This document shows positions 41,953-49,776 of a stretch of 64,000 nt of DNA, piece by piece (position 1 is the stretch's first letter; the number at the start of each line of letters is the position of its first letter). Position numbers and translations under genes: made by a program. The stretch is from Aquimarina sp. Aq78 (GTDB taxonomy: Bacteria; Bacteroidota; Bacteroidia; Flavobacteriales; Flavobacteriaceae). The notes beneath the pieces are model-generated. The model was given only the letters and a program-made list of their open reading frames with translations, was not told the DNA's origin and did not search any database. The stretch spans positions 682,001 to 746,000 of the forward strand of contig NZ_OMKA01000001.1 of assembly GCF_900299525.1 (NCBI RefSeq). Direction: 5' to 3'.

Positions 41953-42758
41953 TGTTCGAAATTTTTACATCTGCAGATGCCTGGGTCGCTTTATTAACAC
42001 TTACATTTTTAGAAATTGTTCTTGGTATTGATAATATCATTTTTATTTCATTGGCTTCTAGTAAATTACCCGATCAACAACAAAAAAAAGCAACCAATAT
42101 TGGACTATTCTTAGCCATGATCATGCGTGTTGTTTTATTATTTGGTATATCACTATTAGTTGCTATGGAAGCTCCTTTCTGGCATATCAATCTTCCCTGG
42201 ATAGAAGCTGGTATTAGCGGTCAAGCCTTAATTCTATTTGGCGGAGGGATGTTTCTATTATATAAGAGTGTTCATGAAATCCATGAAAAAGTCGATGAAA
42301 AAGGTGAGGAAGAAAAAGAGATTCAAGCCAAAAGTTCTTCTTCTCTTTCTAATGCGATTGTACAGATTACCCTAATCAATGTTGTCTTTTCTTTTGATTC
42401 TATCCTTACAGCTGTAGGGATGACAAATGGATTAAGTGATGATCCTAATGACGCATTATTATTAATGATTATTGCTGTGGTAGTATCTGTTTTAATTATG
42501 ATGCTGTTTGCAACTCCTGTAGGGCGCTTTGTAAACAAACACCCATCAATCCAGATATTGGGGCTCTCGTTTTTAATCCTTATTGGGTTTATGCTTATTG
42601 CAGAAGCTGCACATTTAGCCCACCTTCAGATATTTCAAAGCGAAGTTGGTACCATACCAAAAGGATACCTTTATTTTACAATTGCATTCTCACTACTAGT
42701 CGAGTTTTTAAATTTTAAGCTACGAAAAAAGCAAAAAACTTCTAAACAAAAAGGATAA
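41952..42758 (+). CDS. TerC family integral membrane protein
   Basis: 268 residues with about seven transmembrane helices. The family motif LEIVLGIDNIIFISLASSKL near the N-terminus carries the conserved acidic residues of the TerC/Alx group, and a second conserved helix is FSFDSILTAVGMTNGL. A charged cytoplasmic loop (EIHEKVDEKGEEEKEIQAKS) divides the halves. Members are implicated in metal (manganese) export and tellurium resistance, and in metalation of secreted enzymes in Bacillus. Coupled to the preceding lipoprotein gene. Confidence 0.92.
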   Translation: MFEIFTSADAWVALLTLTFLEIVLGIDNIIFISLASSKLPDQQQKKATNIGLFLAMIMRVVLLFGISLLVAMEAPFWHINLPWIEAGISGQALILFGGGMFLLYKSVHEIHEKVDEKGEEEKEIQAKSSSSLSNAIVQITLINVVFSFDSILTAVGMTNGLSDDPNDALLLMIIAVVVSVLIMMLFATPVGRFVNKHPSIQILGLSFLILIGFMLIAEAAHLAHLQIFQSEVGTIPKGYLYFTIAFSLLVEFLNFKLRKKQKTSKQKG

Positions 42759-42823
42759 GATATAATTGTGACATTATAAACCGGTTCAAAAAATATATAG
42801 TTTGAACTTATCAAAAATAAAAT

Positions 42824-43477
42824 ATGAATAATTTTTTTTCTATTGTATCTCTCTTCTTTATTTCTATATCAATTTATGGGCAAGAGTATAAAGAGAAACT
42901 TAGTAATGATGTTTGTAAATGTTTTACAGAAAACAATAAAAAAGGGATTAATACGCTAGAAAACTGTTTTACTCAAAATATTGGTAATTATCGAAATGAA
43001 TTCGATAAGCTCATTGACAAAAACTCTTCTATTTCTGAGTATGAACAAGGAGAGATTATTGGGAAAAAAATATTCTTTGAAATGCAGCAAAATTTAATTC
43101 AAAAATGCGATGCCTATTTTCTTTTCTTTGAAAATTTAAGAGAACAATCAATTCTCGCTATGAAAAAGAAATACAGTCAATCAAAAATGGATTCTATTAC
43201 TACTCTCATTTCAAAAAACAAAACAACTGATCTAATTTGGGAAAGAGCAAATTTATATTTTGCTAATAGCGAATTAAAAAACGCAGAAGCTGATTACCAG
43301 GAATGTTTAAAAATGGATCCAAACCATATTCCAAGTATGTTCTTCTTAGGTTGGCTACATGAAAGAAATAAAAACTATAATAAAGCAATTGAACTTTATA
43401 AGATTATCTTAAATGCAACCAAAAAACAAGAAATAGTCTTGTTTATAGAAATTGCTACAAGAAAATCAAAAGAATGA
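42824..43477 (+). CDS. Exported TPR protein
   Basis: 217 residues. Signal peptide 1-19 (FISISIYGQ), a Cys-containing N-terminal part (VCKCFTENNKKGINTLENCF) and at the C-terminus one or two TPR motifs (ANLYFANSELKNAEADYQEC, HIPSMFFLGWLHERNKNYNK). Probably a periplasmic scaffold; partner unknown. It lies between TerC and an ABC transporter in the same direction with gaps of 65 and 99 bases, so it may be transcribed alone. Confidence 0.75.
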   Translation: MNNFFSIVSLFFISISIYGQEYKEKLSNDVCKCFTENNKKGINTLENCFTQNIGNYRNEFDKLIDKNSSISEYEQGEIIGKKIFFEMQQNLIQKCDAYFLFFENLREQSILAMKKKYSQSKMDSITTLISKNKTTDLIWERANLYFANSELKNAEADYQECLKMDPNHIPSMFFLGWLHERNKNYNKAIELYKIILNATKKQEIVLFIEIATRKSKE

Positions 43478-43576
43478 ACATTTGATACTAGTCATAAAAC
43501 TATATAGTTCATGAAGAGAATATGATAAGCTGTAACAACTTACCCATTGATTCGTCTTCAGAGAAATGTATAGATA

Positions 43577-44497
43577 ATGAGTCAATTAATAGTCAAAACA
43601 GAAAAGCTTAACTTCTCATATTCGAAATCGAAAAAAGATATTGACAGTTTAGATTTAGAAGTCCCTAAAGGAAGCATATATGGTTTTTTAGGTCCAAATG
43701 GTTCAGGAAAAACAACTACAATAAGACTTCTCTTAGGTTTACTCAATAAAAACTCGGGAAATGTTAAGCTCTTTGAGAAACCTTTTGCAAACAATAGAAT
43801 TGATACACTATCAAAAATAGGAGCACTAATAGAAAACCCTTCTCTTTACAATCATTTAAGTGCAAGGCAAAATTTACTCATTGCCTCTAATTATCGAGGA
43901 AACATCAAGAAAGATCGAATAGATGAAGTTTTAGAAACGGTTAACCTTTTACGTGTGAAAAACAAAAAGGTCAAAACTTTTTCTTTAGGAATGAAGCAAC
44001 GTTTAGGTTTAGCAATAGCATTACTTTCAAAACCAGAGTTATTGATATTAGATGAGCCAACTAACGGATTGGACCCTAAGGGAATTATCGAAATGAGAGA
44101 ATTAATAAAAAAACTTAACAAAGAAGACGGTATTACCATTTTTATATCCAGTCATTTATTAAGTGAAATTGAAAAAACATGTACACATGTTGGTATTATT
44201 AGAGAAGGAAAAATGCTTTTTCAAGATACGGTTAAGGCTTTAACTACATCGCAATCAGATCAATTACAAATCGAACTTGAAACAGATGATAAACATCGTA
44301 CATATGATCAACTGATTCAAATGGGATTCGAAATAAAAAATATAGAACATGAAGAACACCTTCTTTCGGTTTCTGTAAAAGAAAAATCCCAAATCCCTGT
44401 ACTGGTAGATTCCCTTCGAAAAAATGATATTAATATTTACCAGGTAATGATCAAGAATAATCTTGAAGAATTGTTTCTAAACCTCACCGAAAATTAA
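43577..44497 (+). CDS. ABC transporter ATP-binding protein (BcrA/CcmA-like)
   Basis: 306 residues. Walker A LGPNGSGKTTTIR (38-50), signature FSLGMKQRLGLAIALL, Walker B LLILDEPTNGLDPKG and the H-loop FISSHLLSE. The C-terminal extension after residue 225 is typical of ABC-2 drug or lantibiotic exporters such as BcrA. Its permease follows 5 bases later. The pair probably exports or expels a hydrophobic compound or peptide from the membrane; the substrate is unknown. Confidence 0.92.
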   Translation: MSQLIVKTEKLNFSYSKSKKDIDSLDLEVPKGSIYGFLGPNGSGKTTTIRLLLGLLNKNSGNVKLFEKPFANNRIDTLSKIGALIENPSLYNHLSARQNLLIASNYRGNIKKDRIDEVLETVNLLRVKNKKVKTFSLGMKQRLGLAIALLSKPELLILDEPTNGLDPKGIIEMRELIKKLNKEDGITIFISSHLLSEIEKTCTHVGIIREGKMLFQDTVKALTTSQSDQLQIELETDDKHRTYDQLIQMGFEIKNIEHEEHLLSVSVKEKSQIPVLVDSLRKNDINIYQVMIKNNLEELFLNLTEN

Positions 44498-44502
44498 TCC
44501 AA

Positions 44503-45297
44503 ATGACAGTCATCACATTCTATTTCAGTAGTTTAAAAAATGAAATACTTAAGTTGAAACACACTTTTGCCTTATGGTTAACTGCCATTTGTGCACTACT
44601 TATTCCTCTATTATTTTTTATAGTATATACCATAAAATGGGAAGGTTTGATTCCTGAAGATGGAGTTAATCCCTGGAATCAATACGCAAATGAACAAATT
44701 GTGAATAGCCTTCCTGCATTGGTTCCTCTATTTATTGTTCTCATCACAAGTTTAATTATCCAAATAGAACATAAAGCAACAGCCATTAAACATTTGTTTG
44801 CTTTACCTATCCCAAAATCGAGCGTTTATTTTGGTAAACTAAGTATAATCATTGCTACTGTATTTGCTACATATGCTATGTATTACGGATTGATTTTATT
44901 AAATGGAAATTTATTAGGTAGTATGCGCCCACAATTGAACTTTTCAGAATTTTCTCCAGAATACGTATTTCATATAAAAATACTATTTCGGTCATTTATC
45001 TCTGTTTTAGGCATTCTAGCTATTCAATTTTGGCTAAGTTTTCGATTTAAAAATTTTATTATTCCATTAGGAATCGGTATGGTATTGGTAATTATTGGTT
45101 TAATAGCCGCTAGAGCGCCAGAATCAATTTATTTTCCATATTCCTATTCTGTGATAAGTATGAATCCATTAGACGAAAAAACTTCAGATCTTAGTCTCTT
45201 TTGGTGGCTTCCTACTGTATCGATATATAGCCTAATATACTTTTTGGTGTTTTCTATTGCAGGTTTCTTTGATATCAAAAGAATAAATGTAAAATAA
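44503..45297 (+). CDS. ABC-2 type transporter permease
   Basis: 264 residues with six predicted transmembrane helices, e.g. ALWLTAICALLIPLLFFIVY, LVPLFIVLITSLIIQIEH, IIATVFATYAMYYGLILL and IPLGIGMVLVIIGLIAAR. The size and the EHKATAIKHLFALPIPKSSV loop match ABC-2 permeases of the lantibiotic-immunity (EpiG/MutG) and bacitracin-export type. It forms a two-gene unit with the ATPase. Role in resistance or immunity is inferred from family only. Confidence 0.85.
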   Translation: MTVITFYFSSLKNEILKLKHTFALWLTAICALLIPLLFFIVYTIKWEGLIPEDGVNPWNQYANEQIVNSLPALVPLFIVLITSLIIQIEHKATAIKHLFALPIPKSSVYFGKLSIIIATVFATYAMYYGLILLNGNLLGSMRPQLNFSEFSPEYVFHIKILFRSFISVLGILAIQFWLSFRFKNFIIPLGIGMVLVIIGLIAARAPESIYFPYSYSVISMNPLDEKTSDLSLFWWLPTVSIYSLIYFLVFSIAGFFDIKRINVK

Positions 45298-45489
45298 AAA
45301 GAATATTCACTATAAAAACAATCGTATTTACCAGTAATCAATATTCAAAAATAATTCTGGATCAGATCCCACTCTGCTCCTTAATTATAATCAACACAAA
45401 TTATTAATATTTGAAGATGTTTTTCACAAGTATAATATTAGAATCAAAATAATTTGGTTAATATTATACTCCTAAAAAATATTTTTCAC

Positions 45490-47157
45490 ATGAATGATTT
45501 AGAAATAGCAAAACAGATACAGCTTAAGCACATAAGTACTATTGCCGAAAAACTAGGATTAAATTCTGACAATATCGAAATGTATGGTAAGTATAAAGCC
45601 AAATTACCACATTCGGTTATTGATAAAAATAAGGTAAACAAAAGTAACTTAATTCTTGTTACTGCTATTTCTCCAACACCTGCCGGTGAAGGAAAAACCA
45701 CAATGTCTATAGGTCTGTCTGAAGGTCTAAACCAATTAGGAAAACAAACCACAGTGGTTTTAAGAGAACCTTCATTAGGTCCTGTTTTTGGGATTAAAGG
45801 TGGAGCTACAGGTGGTGGTTACTCACAAGTACTTCCTATGGAGGATATTAACCTGCATTTTACTGGTGATTTTTCTGCTATTGAAAAAGCTCATAATTTA
45901 CTATCAGCCGTTATTGATAATAATATACAAAGTAAAACAAATTCATTGGGTATAGATGCCAGAACTGTTACCTGGAAAAGGGTAATGGATATGAATGACA
46001 GAGCCCTTCGACATATTGTTGTAGGCCTGGGAGGGACAACTTCTGGTGTCCCAAGAGAAACAGGCTTTGATATTACGGCAGCATCAGAAATAATGGCAAT
46101 CTTATGCCTGGCAGATGATTTAGAAAACCTAAAAGAACGATTAGGGAATATCTTTATTGGGTATACTTTTGGTAAAAAACCAGTATATGCCAAAGATCTA
46201 AAAGTCGAAGGAGCTATGGCAGCACTTCTTAAAGATGCAGTTAAACCCAATCTGGTACAAACTATAGAAGGTAACCCGGCAATTATTCATGGCGGACCTT
46301 TTGCTAATATAGCCCAAGGTACCAACTCTGTAATTGCAACACGTATGGGAATGTCGCTTTCTGATTATACCGTAACAGAAGCAGGTTTTGGTGCGGATTT
46401 GGGCGCAGAGAAATTTTTGGATATAAAATGCCAAAGCGCTGGGATTTCACCAAAAGCAATCGTGATCACTACTACAATACGAGCATTAAAATATCATGGA
46501 GGAGCAGATTTAAAGTCATTGACAGATCCAAATGTCGAAGCTCTTAAAAACGGAATACCAAATCTTGAAAAACACTTAGAAAATGTAAAGCAGTTCGGAA
46601 TCACTCCTGTTATTGCTATCAATAGATTTGTGTCTGATAGCGATGAAGAAATTGCTGCTATTCAAGAGTTTGCAAAAAATAATAATGTAAGAGTTGCTTT
46701 AGCCGAAGTTTGGGCCAAAGGAGGAAAAGGGGCCATAGAGCTTGCAAAACACGTAGTAGAGATTGTAGAATCTGGTGATTCAAACTTTTCTCCACTATAC
46801 AATTGGGAAGCAGATGTAACCGAAAAGATTGAAACTATTGCTACCAAAATATATGGTGCAAATCGAGTGGATTATACTGCAAAAGCAAAGAAAAACCTAA
46901 GAACAATTGCAGCATTAGGATTAGAGAATCTTCCGGTTTGTATTGCCAAAACTCAAAAATCATTATCTGATAATCCAAAATTAATAGGTCGCCCTAAAGA
47001 TTTTACCATAACTATTAGAGAAATAGAAATAGCTGCAGGTGCAGGGTTTTTGGTACCAATTACCGGAGATATGATGAGAATGCCAGGTCTTCCTGCGCAT
47101 CCGGCATCAGAAAACATCAATATTGATAATGACGGAAATATTACAGGCTTATTTTAG
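45490..47157 (+). CDS. fhs: Formate-tetrahydrofolate ligase
   Basis: Ligates formate to tetrahydrofolate with ATP, giving 10-formyl-THF. 555 residues, the standard length, from the ATG at 45490 (MNDLEIAKQI); an in-frame TTG 12 codons upstream is unlikely. P-loop-like PTPAGEGKTTMSIGL (62-76), REPSLGPVFGIKGGATGGG and the C-terminal FLVPITGDMMRMPGLPAHPA are diagnostic. It precedes fdhD and two formate dehydrogenase genes, so formate can be either assimilated or oxidised by products of this locus. Confidence 0.97.
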   Translation: MNDLEIAKQIQLKHISTIAEKLGLNSDNIEMYGKYKAKLPHSVIDKNKVNKSNLILVTAISPTPAGEGKTTMSIGLSEGLNQLGKQTTVVLREPSLGPVFGIKGGATGGGYSQVLPMEDINLHFTGDFSAIEKAHNLLSAVIDNNIQSKTNSLGIDARTVTWKRVMDMNDRALRHIVVGLGGTTSGVPRETGFDITAASEIMAILCLADDLENLKERLGNIFIGYTFGKKPVYAKDLKVEGAMAALLKDAVKPNLVQTIEGNPAIIHGGPFANIAQGTNSVIATRMGMSLSDYTVTEAGFGADLGAEKFLDIKCQSAGISPKAIVITTTIRALKYHGGADLKSLTDPNVEALKNGIPNLEKHLENVKQFGITPVIAINRFVSDSDEEIAAIQEFAKNNNVRVALAEVWAKGGKGAIELAKHVVEIVESGDSNFSPLYNWEADVTEKIETIATKIYGANRVDYTAKAKKNLRTIAALGLENLPVCIAKTQKSLSDNPKLIGRPKDFTITIREIEIAAGAGFLVPITGDMMRMPGLPAHPASENINIDNDGNITGLF

Positions 47158-47225
47158 AAGTCAATATCAATAAATATGCTCGTTTGCATTATAGTTAATG
47201 TTTAACATAATACAATTATTTCTAT

Positions 47226-47233
47226 TAACTTTG
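47226..47233 (+). promoter_or_regulatory. Candidate -7 element of the formate dehydrogenase operon
   Basis: TAACTTTG fits TAnnTTTG, 32 bases before the fdhD ATG. There is no exact TTG at the -33 position, so the call is tentative. Confidence 0.35.
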
Positions 47234-47265
47234 TGTAAATGGCTCTTTATTAATTAATAGTTCTT

Positions 47266-48102
47266 ATGGCAATTAGAAATTATGAAGGCAAGAAATATGA
47301 AGTAGATTCAGTGAATAAAACATTAGATTCACTTACTATTGAAGAAGCATTGCAAATAAATATCAACAATAAACCCTTTACGGTGTCTATGAGGACTCCG
47401 GGAGAAGATATTAGCCTAATTCGAGGGATGCTTCATTCTGAAGATATCGTTAAAAACATAAATTTCCTGCCCGATATCGTCTTAAAAAAAGAGAATGATG
47501 ATGGCATTGTAACCATAGTAAATCTTACTATTCCTGAAGAAGAATTAGGTGATGGATATTCTAACAGCAGAAGTTTATTATCTGTCTCTTCTTGTGGCAT
47601 TTGTGGCCGAACAGAACTTGGAGATCTATCATTTCTTGGAAAAACTATCGATGATACCGAAATAATTGATGTCAATATTATTCATCAATTATTTACAAAA
47701 ATGAGTGCTTTACAGCATAATTTTAACCAATCTGGTGGTGCGCATGCTGCTGCTGCATTTACCAATACAGGAGAACTACTATGTTCTATGGAAGATATTG
47801 GTCGTCATAATGCCGTAGATAAAGTTATTGGTAAACTAATTTTATTGAACAAACTGGATCAAGCAAAAATAATTACTGTGAGCGGACGTGTTTCTTATGA
47901 AATCGTTGTTAAATGTTTTAAAGCAAAAATTCCGTTTTTAGCGGCGGTTTCTGCACCATCTTCTTTAGCTGTTGATTACTCTAAAGAACTAGGGATTACA
48001 TTATTAGCATTTTGCCGTAATCAGAGAGCAACCTGTTACTCTCATCCTTATCGTACTAAAACAACTAAACAATTTCGAGACACCGATACAAAAGCAAGTT
48101 AA
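47266..48102 (+). CDS. fdhD: Formate dehydrogenase accessory sulfurtransferase FdhD
   Basis: FdhD moves sulfur from a cysteine desulfurase to the bis-MGD cofactor and is required for active formate dehydrogenase. 278 residues. The sulfur-carrying pair is Cys110 and Cys113 in SVSSCGICGR. Other marks are TPGEDISLIRGML, QSGGAHAAAAF, MEDIGRHNAVDKVIGK and the C-terminal GITLLAFCRNQRATCYSHPY. First gene of an operon with gaps of 9 and 12 bases to the two dehydrogenase subunits it serves. Confidence 0.97.
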   Translation: MAIRNYEGKKYEVDSVNKTLDSLTIEEALQININNKPFTVSMRTPGEDISLIRGMLHSEDIVKNINFLPDIVLKKENDDGIVTIVNLTIPEEELGDGYSNSRSLLSVSSCGICGRTELGDLSFLGKTIDDTEIIDVNIIHQLFTKMSALQHNFNQSGGAHAAAAFTNTGELLCSMEDIGRHNAVDKVIGKLILLNKLDQAKIITVSGRVSYEIVVKCFKAKIPFLAAVSAPSSLAVDYSKELGITLLAFCRNQRATCYSHPYRTKTTKQFRDTDTKAS

Positions 48103-48111
48103 AAAGAATAT

Positions 48112-49764
48112 ATGTCAGATAACTTAAGTGAATTATTAGGTAGAAAAAAAGTAGATCAAAGCCTCTTCAATAAAATGGGAGAGCTGGCAAAACCCGCAGG
48201 TACACCAAGTGATGAAGAGTTAGCAAAATTAGCTGATGATTTTTTAATTGGAAAAGCCAATGCCTATGGTACAGCTAGCTTCTATGATTTTTTAAAGCCC
48301 GAAAACAAAGGTAAGAAAGTATATGTATGTAATGGGACCGCATGTGTTTGTGCCGGTACGCAAGATACTGTAGGCAATTCACTTAAAGATCATTTCAAGG
48401 AAGATGAAATTGGGCATATGACATGTCTTGGGAGGTGTCATGAGAATAACGCATTTCATTATAATGGAAAAAATTATTCTGGTGATGCACTTCATAATCT
48501 TGATCAAATTATTAATTCAAAAAATGAGTTAAATCAAGATAACTATACTATAAAAGCTAGTGGAAAAGCAATACTTACCCAATCATTCACTACCATTTCT
48601 GATTTTTATAAGCCGCTTATAAATGCACTCAAAAAAGATTCTGCAGAAATACTAGAGGAAATTAAAACTTCGAATGTTCGAGGTCGTGGTGGTGCTGGGT
48701 TCCCAATGGGATTAAAATTAGAGTTTTGCAGAAATGTAGAAAATACTACAAAATTTATTATTTGTAATGCCGATGAAGGAGATCCTGGTGCTTTTTCTGA
48801 TCGATATTTATTAGAACATCAACCCCATTCGGTATTATTTGGGATGCTTATTTCAGGATATGTTACACATGCAAGTTACGGGATTGTGTATATACGTGCA
48901 GAATATCCTGAAGCTGTAAAAATTGTACAAGATGCGATCGATGATCTTCGAAATGAAGGGTTAATCGGAGATAATATTCAGGGCAGTGGGTTTAATTTTG
49001 ATTTCAAAATCATACAGGCGCAAGGATCATACATTTGCGGAGAAGAAACGGCGCTTATAAACTCTATAGAAGGGCAACGACCAGAAGTTCGTGTTCGCCC
49101 GCCCTATCCTGCGCAAAAAGGCTTATTTAATAAGCCAACTGTAGTCAATAATGTGGAAACATTAGCCGCTTTACATTACATTATAAGTAATGGAGGAAAT
49201 GCTTGGAAACAAATTGGAACTGAACGCTCTTCTGGAACAAAACTAGTTTCTTTAGATAGCTTTTTTAATCGACCTGGCCTCTATGAAGTAGAAATGGGAA
49301 CTCTTCTTTCTGTAGTTATTAACGATTTGGGTGGTGGATTTAAATCTGATGTAAAGGCACTGCAGATTGGCGGGCCTCTTGGAGGAGTAGTCCCTATCTC
49401 AAAAATTAATGATTTAACAATAGATTTTGAATCTTTTTCAAAAGAAGGTTTCTTACTGGGTCATGCATCAATTATTTGCATTCCTTCAAGTTTTCCAATG
49501 ATGAAATTTATAGAACATCTTTTTGATTTTGCTTCTTATGAAAGCTGTGGAAAATGTTTTCCTTGCAGATTAGGGACAAAACGTGGACATGAGCTTTCTA
49601 CCAAAGCATTACATTCAGATTATAAAATAGATCAAAAATTGTTCTCAGACCTTTTAACTACCCTCGAGCAAGGATCATTATGTGCGCACGGAGGTGGTAT
49701 CCCACTACCTATCCGAAATACGTTACACTATTTTGAAGATGAATTGAAAACGTACTTCAACTAA
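48112..49764 (+). CDS. NAD-linked formate dehydrogenase, NuoE/NuoF-like fused subunit
   Basis: 550 residues. Residues 1-135 are a NuoE-like thioredoxin-fold domain with 2Fe-2S ligands Cys73, Cys78, Cys105 and Cys109. The remainder is NuoF-like: the FMN/NADH site NVRGRGGAGFPMGLKLEF (188-205), CNADEGDPGAFSDR, the strand AQGSYICGEETALINSIEG and the 4Fe-4S cluster ESCGKCFPCRLGT with the distal Cys in LCAHGGG. It takes electrons from the catalytic subunit encoded next and reduces NAD+. Fused E-F diaphorase subunits occur in FdsB-type formate dehydrogenases and Hnd/Hox-type hydrogenases; context fixes formate. Confidence 0.93.
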   Translation: MSDNLSELLGRKKVDQSLFNKMGELAKPAGTPSDEELAKLADDFLIGKANAYGTASFYDFLKPENKGKKVYVCNGTACVCAGTQDTVGNSLKDHFKEDEIGHMTCLGRCHENNAFHYNGKNYSGDALHNLDQIINSKNELNQDNYTIKASGKAILTQSFTTISDFYKPLINALKKDSAEILEEIKTSNVRGRGGAGFPMGLKLEFCRNVENTTKFIICNADEGDPGAFSDRYLLEHQPHSVLFGMLISGYVTHASYGIVYIRAEYPEAVKIVQDAIDDLRNEGLIGDNIQGSGFNFDFKIIQAQGSYICGEETALINSIEGQRPEVRVRPPYPAQKGLFNKPTVVNNVETLAALHYIISNGGNAWKQIGTERSSGTKLVSLDSFFNRPGLYEVEMGTLLSVVINDLGGGFKSDVKALQIGGPLGGVVPISKINDLTIDFESFSKEGFLLGHASIICIPSSFPMMKFIEHLFDFASYESCGKCFPCRLGTKRGHELSTKALHSDYKIDQKLFSDLLTTLEQGSLCAHGGGIPLPIRNTLHYFEDELKTYFN

Positions 49765-49776
49765 ACATTTAATATC

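Noticed and set aside
42784-42807. GTTCAAA/TTTGAAC inverted repeat after terC
   Set aside because: The 7-base stem has a 10-base loop and no T run in either direction, so it is not a convincing terminator.
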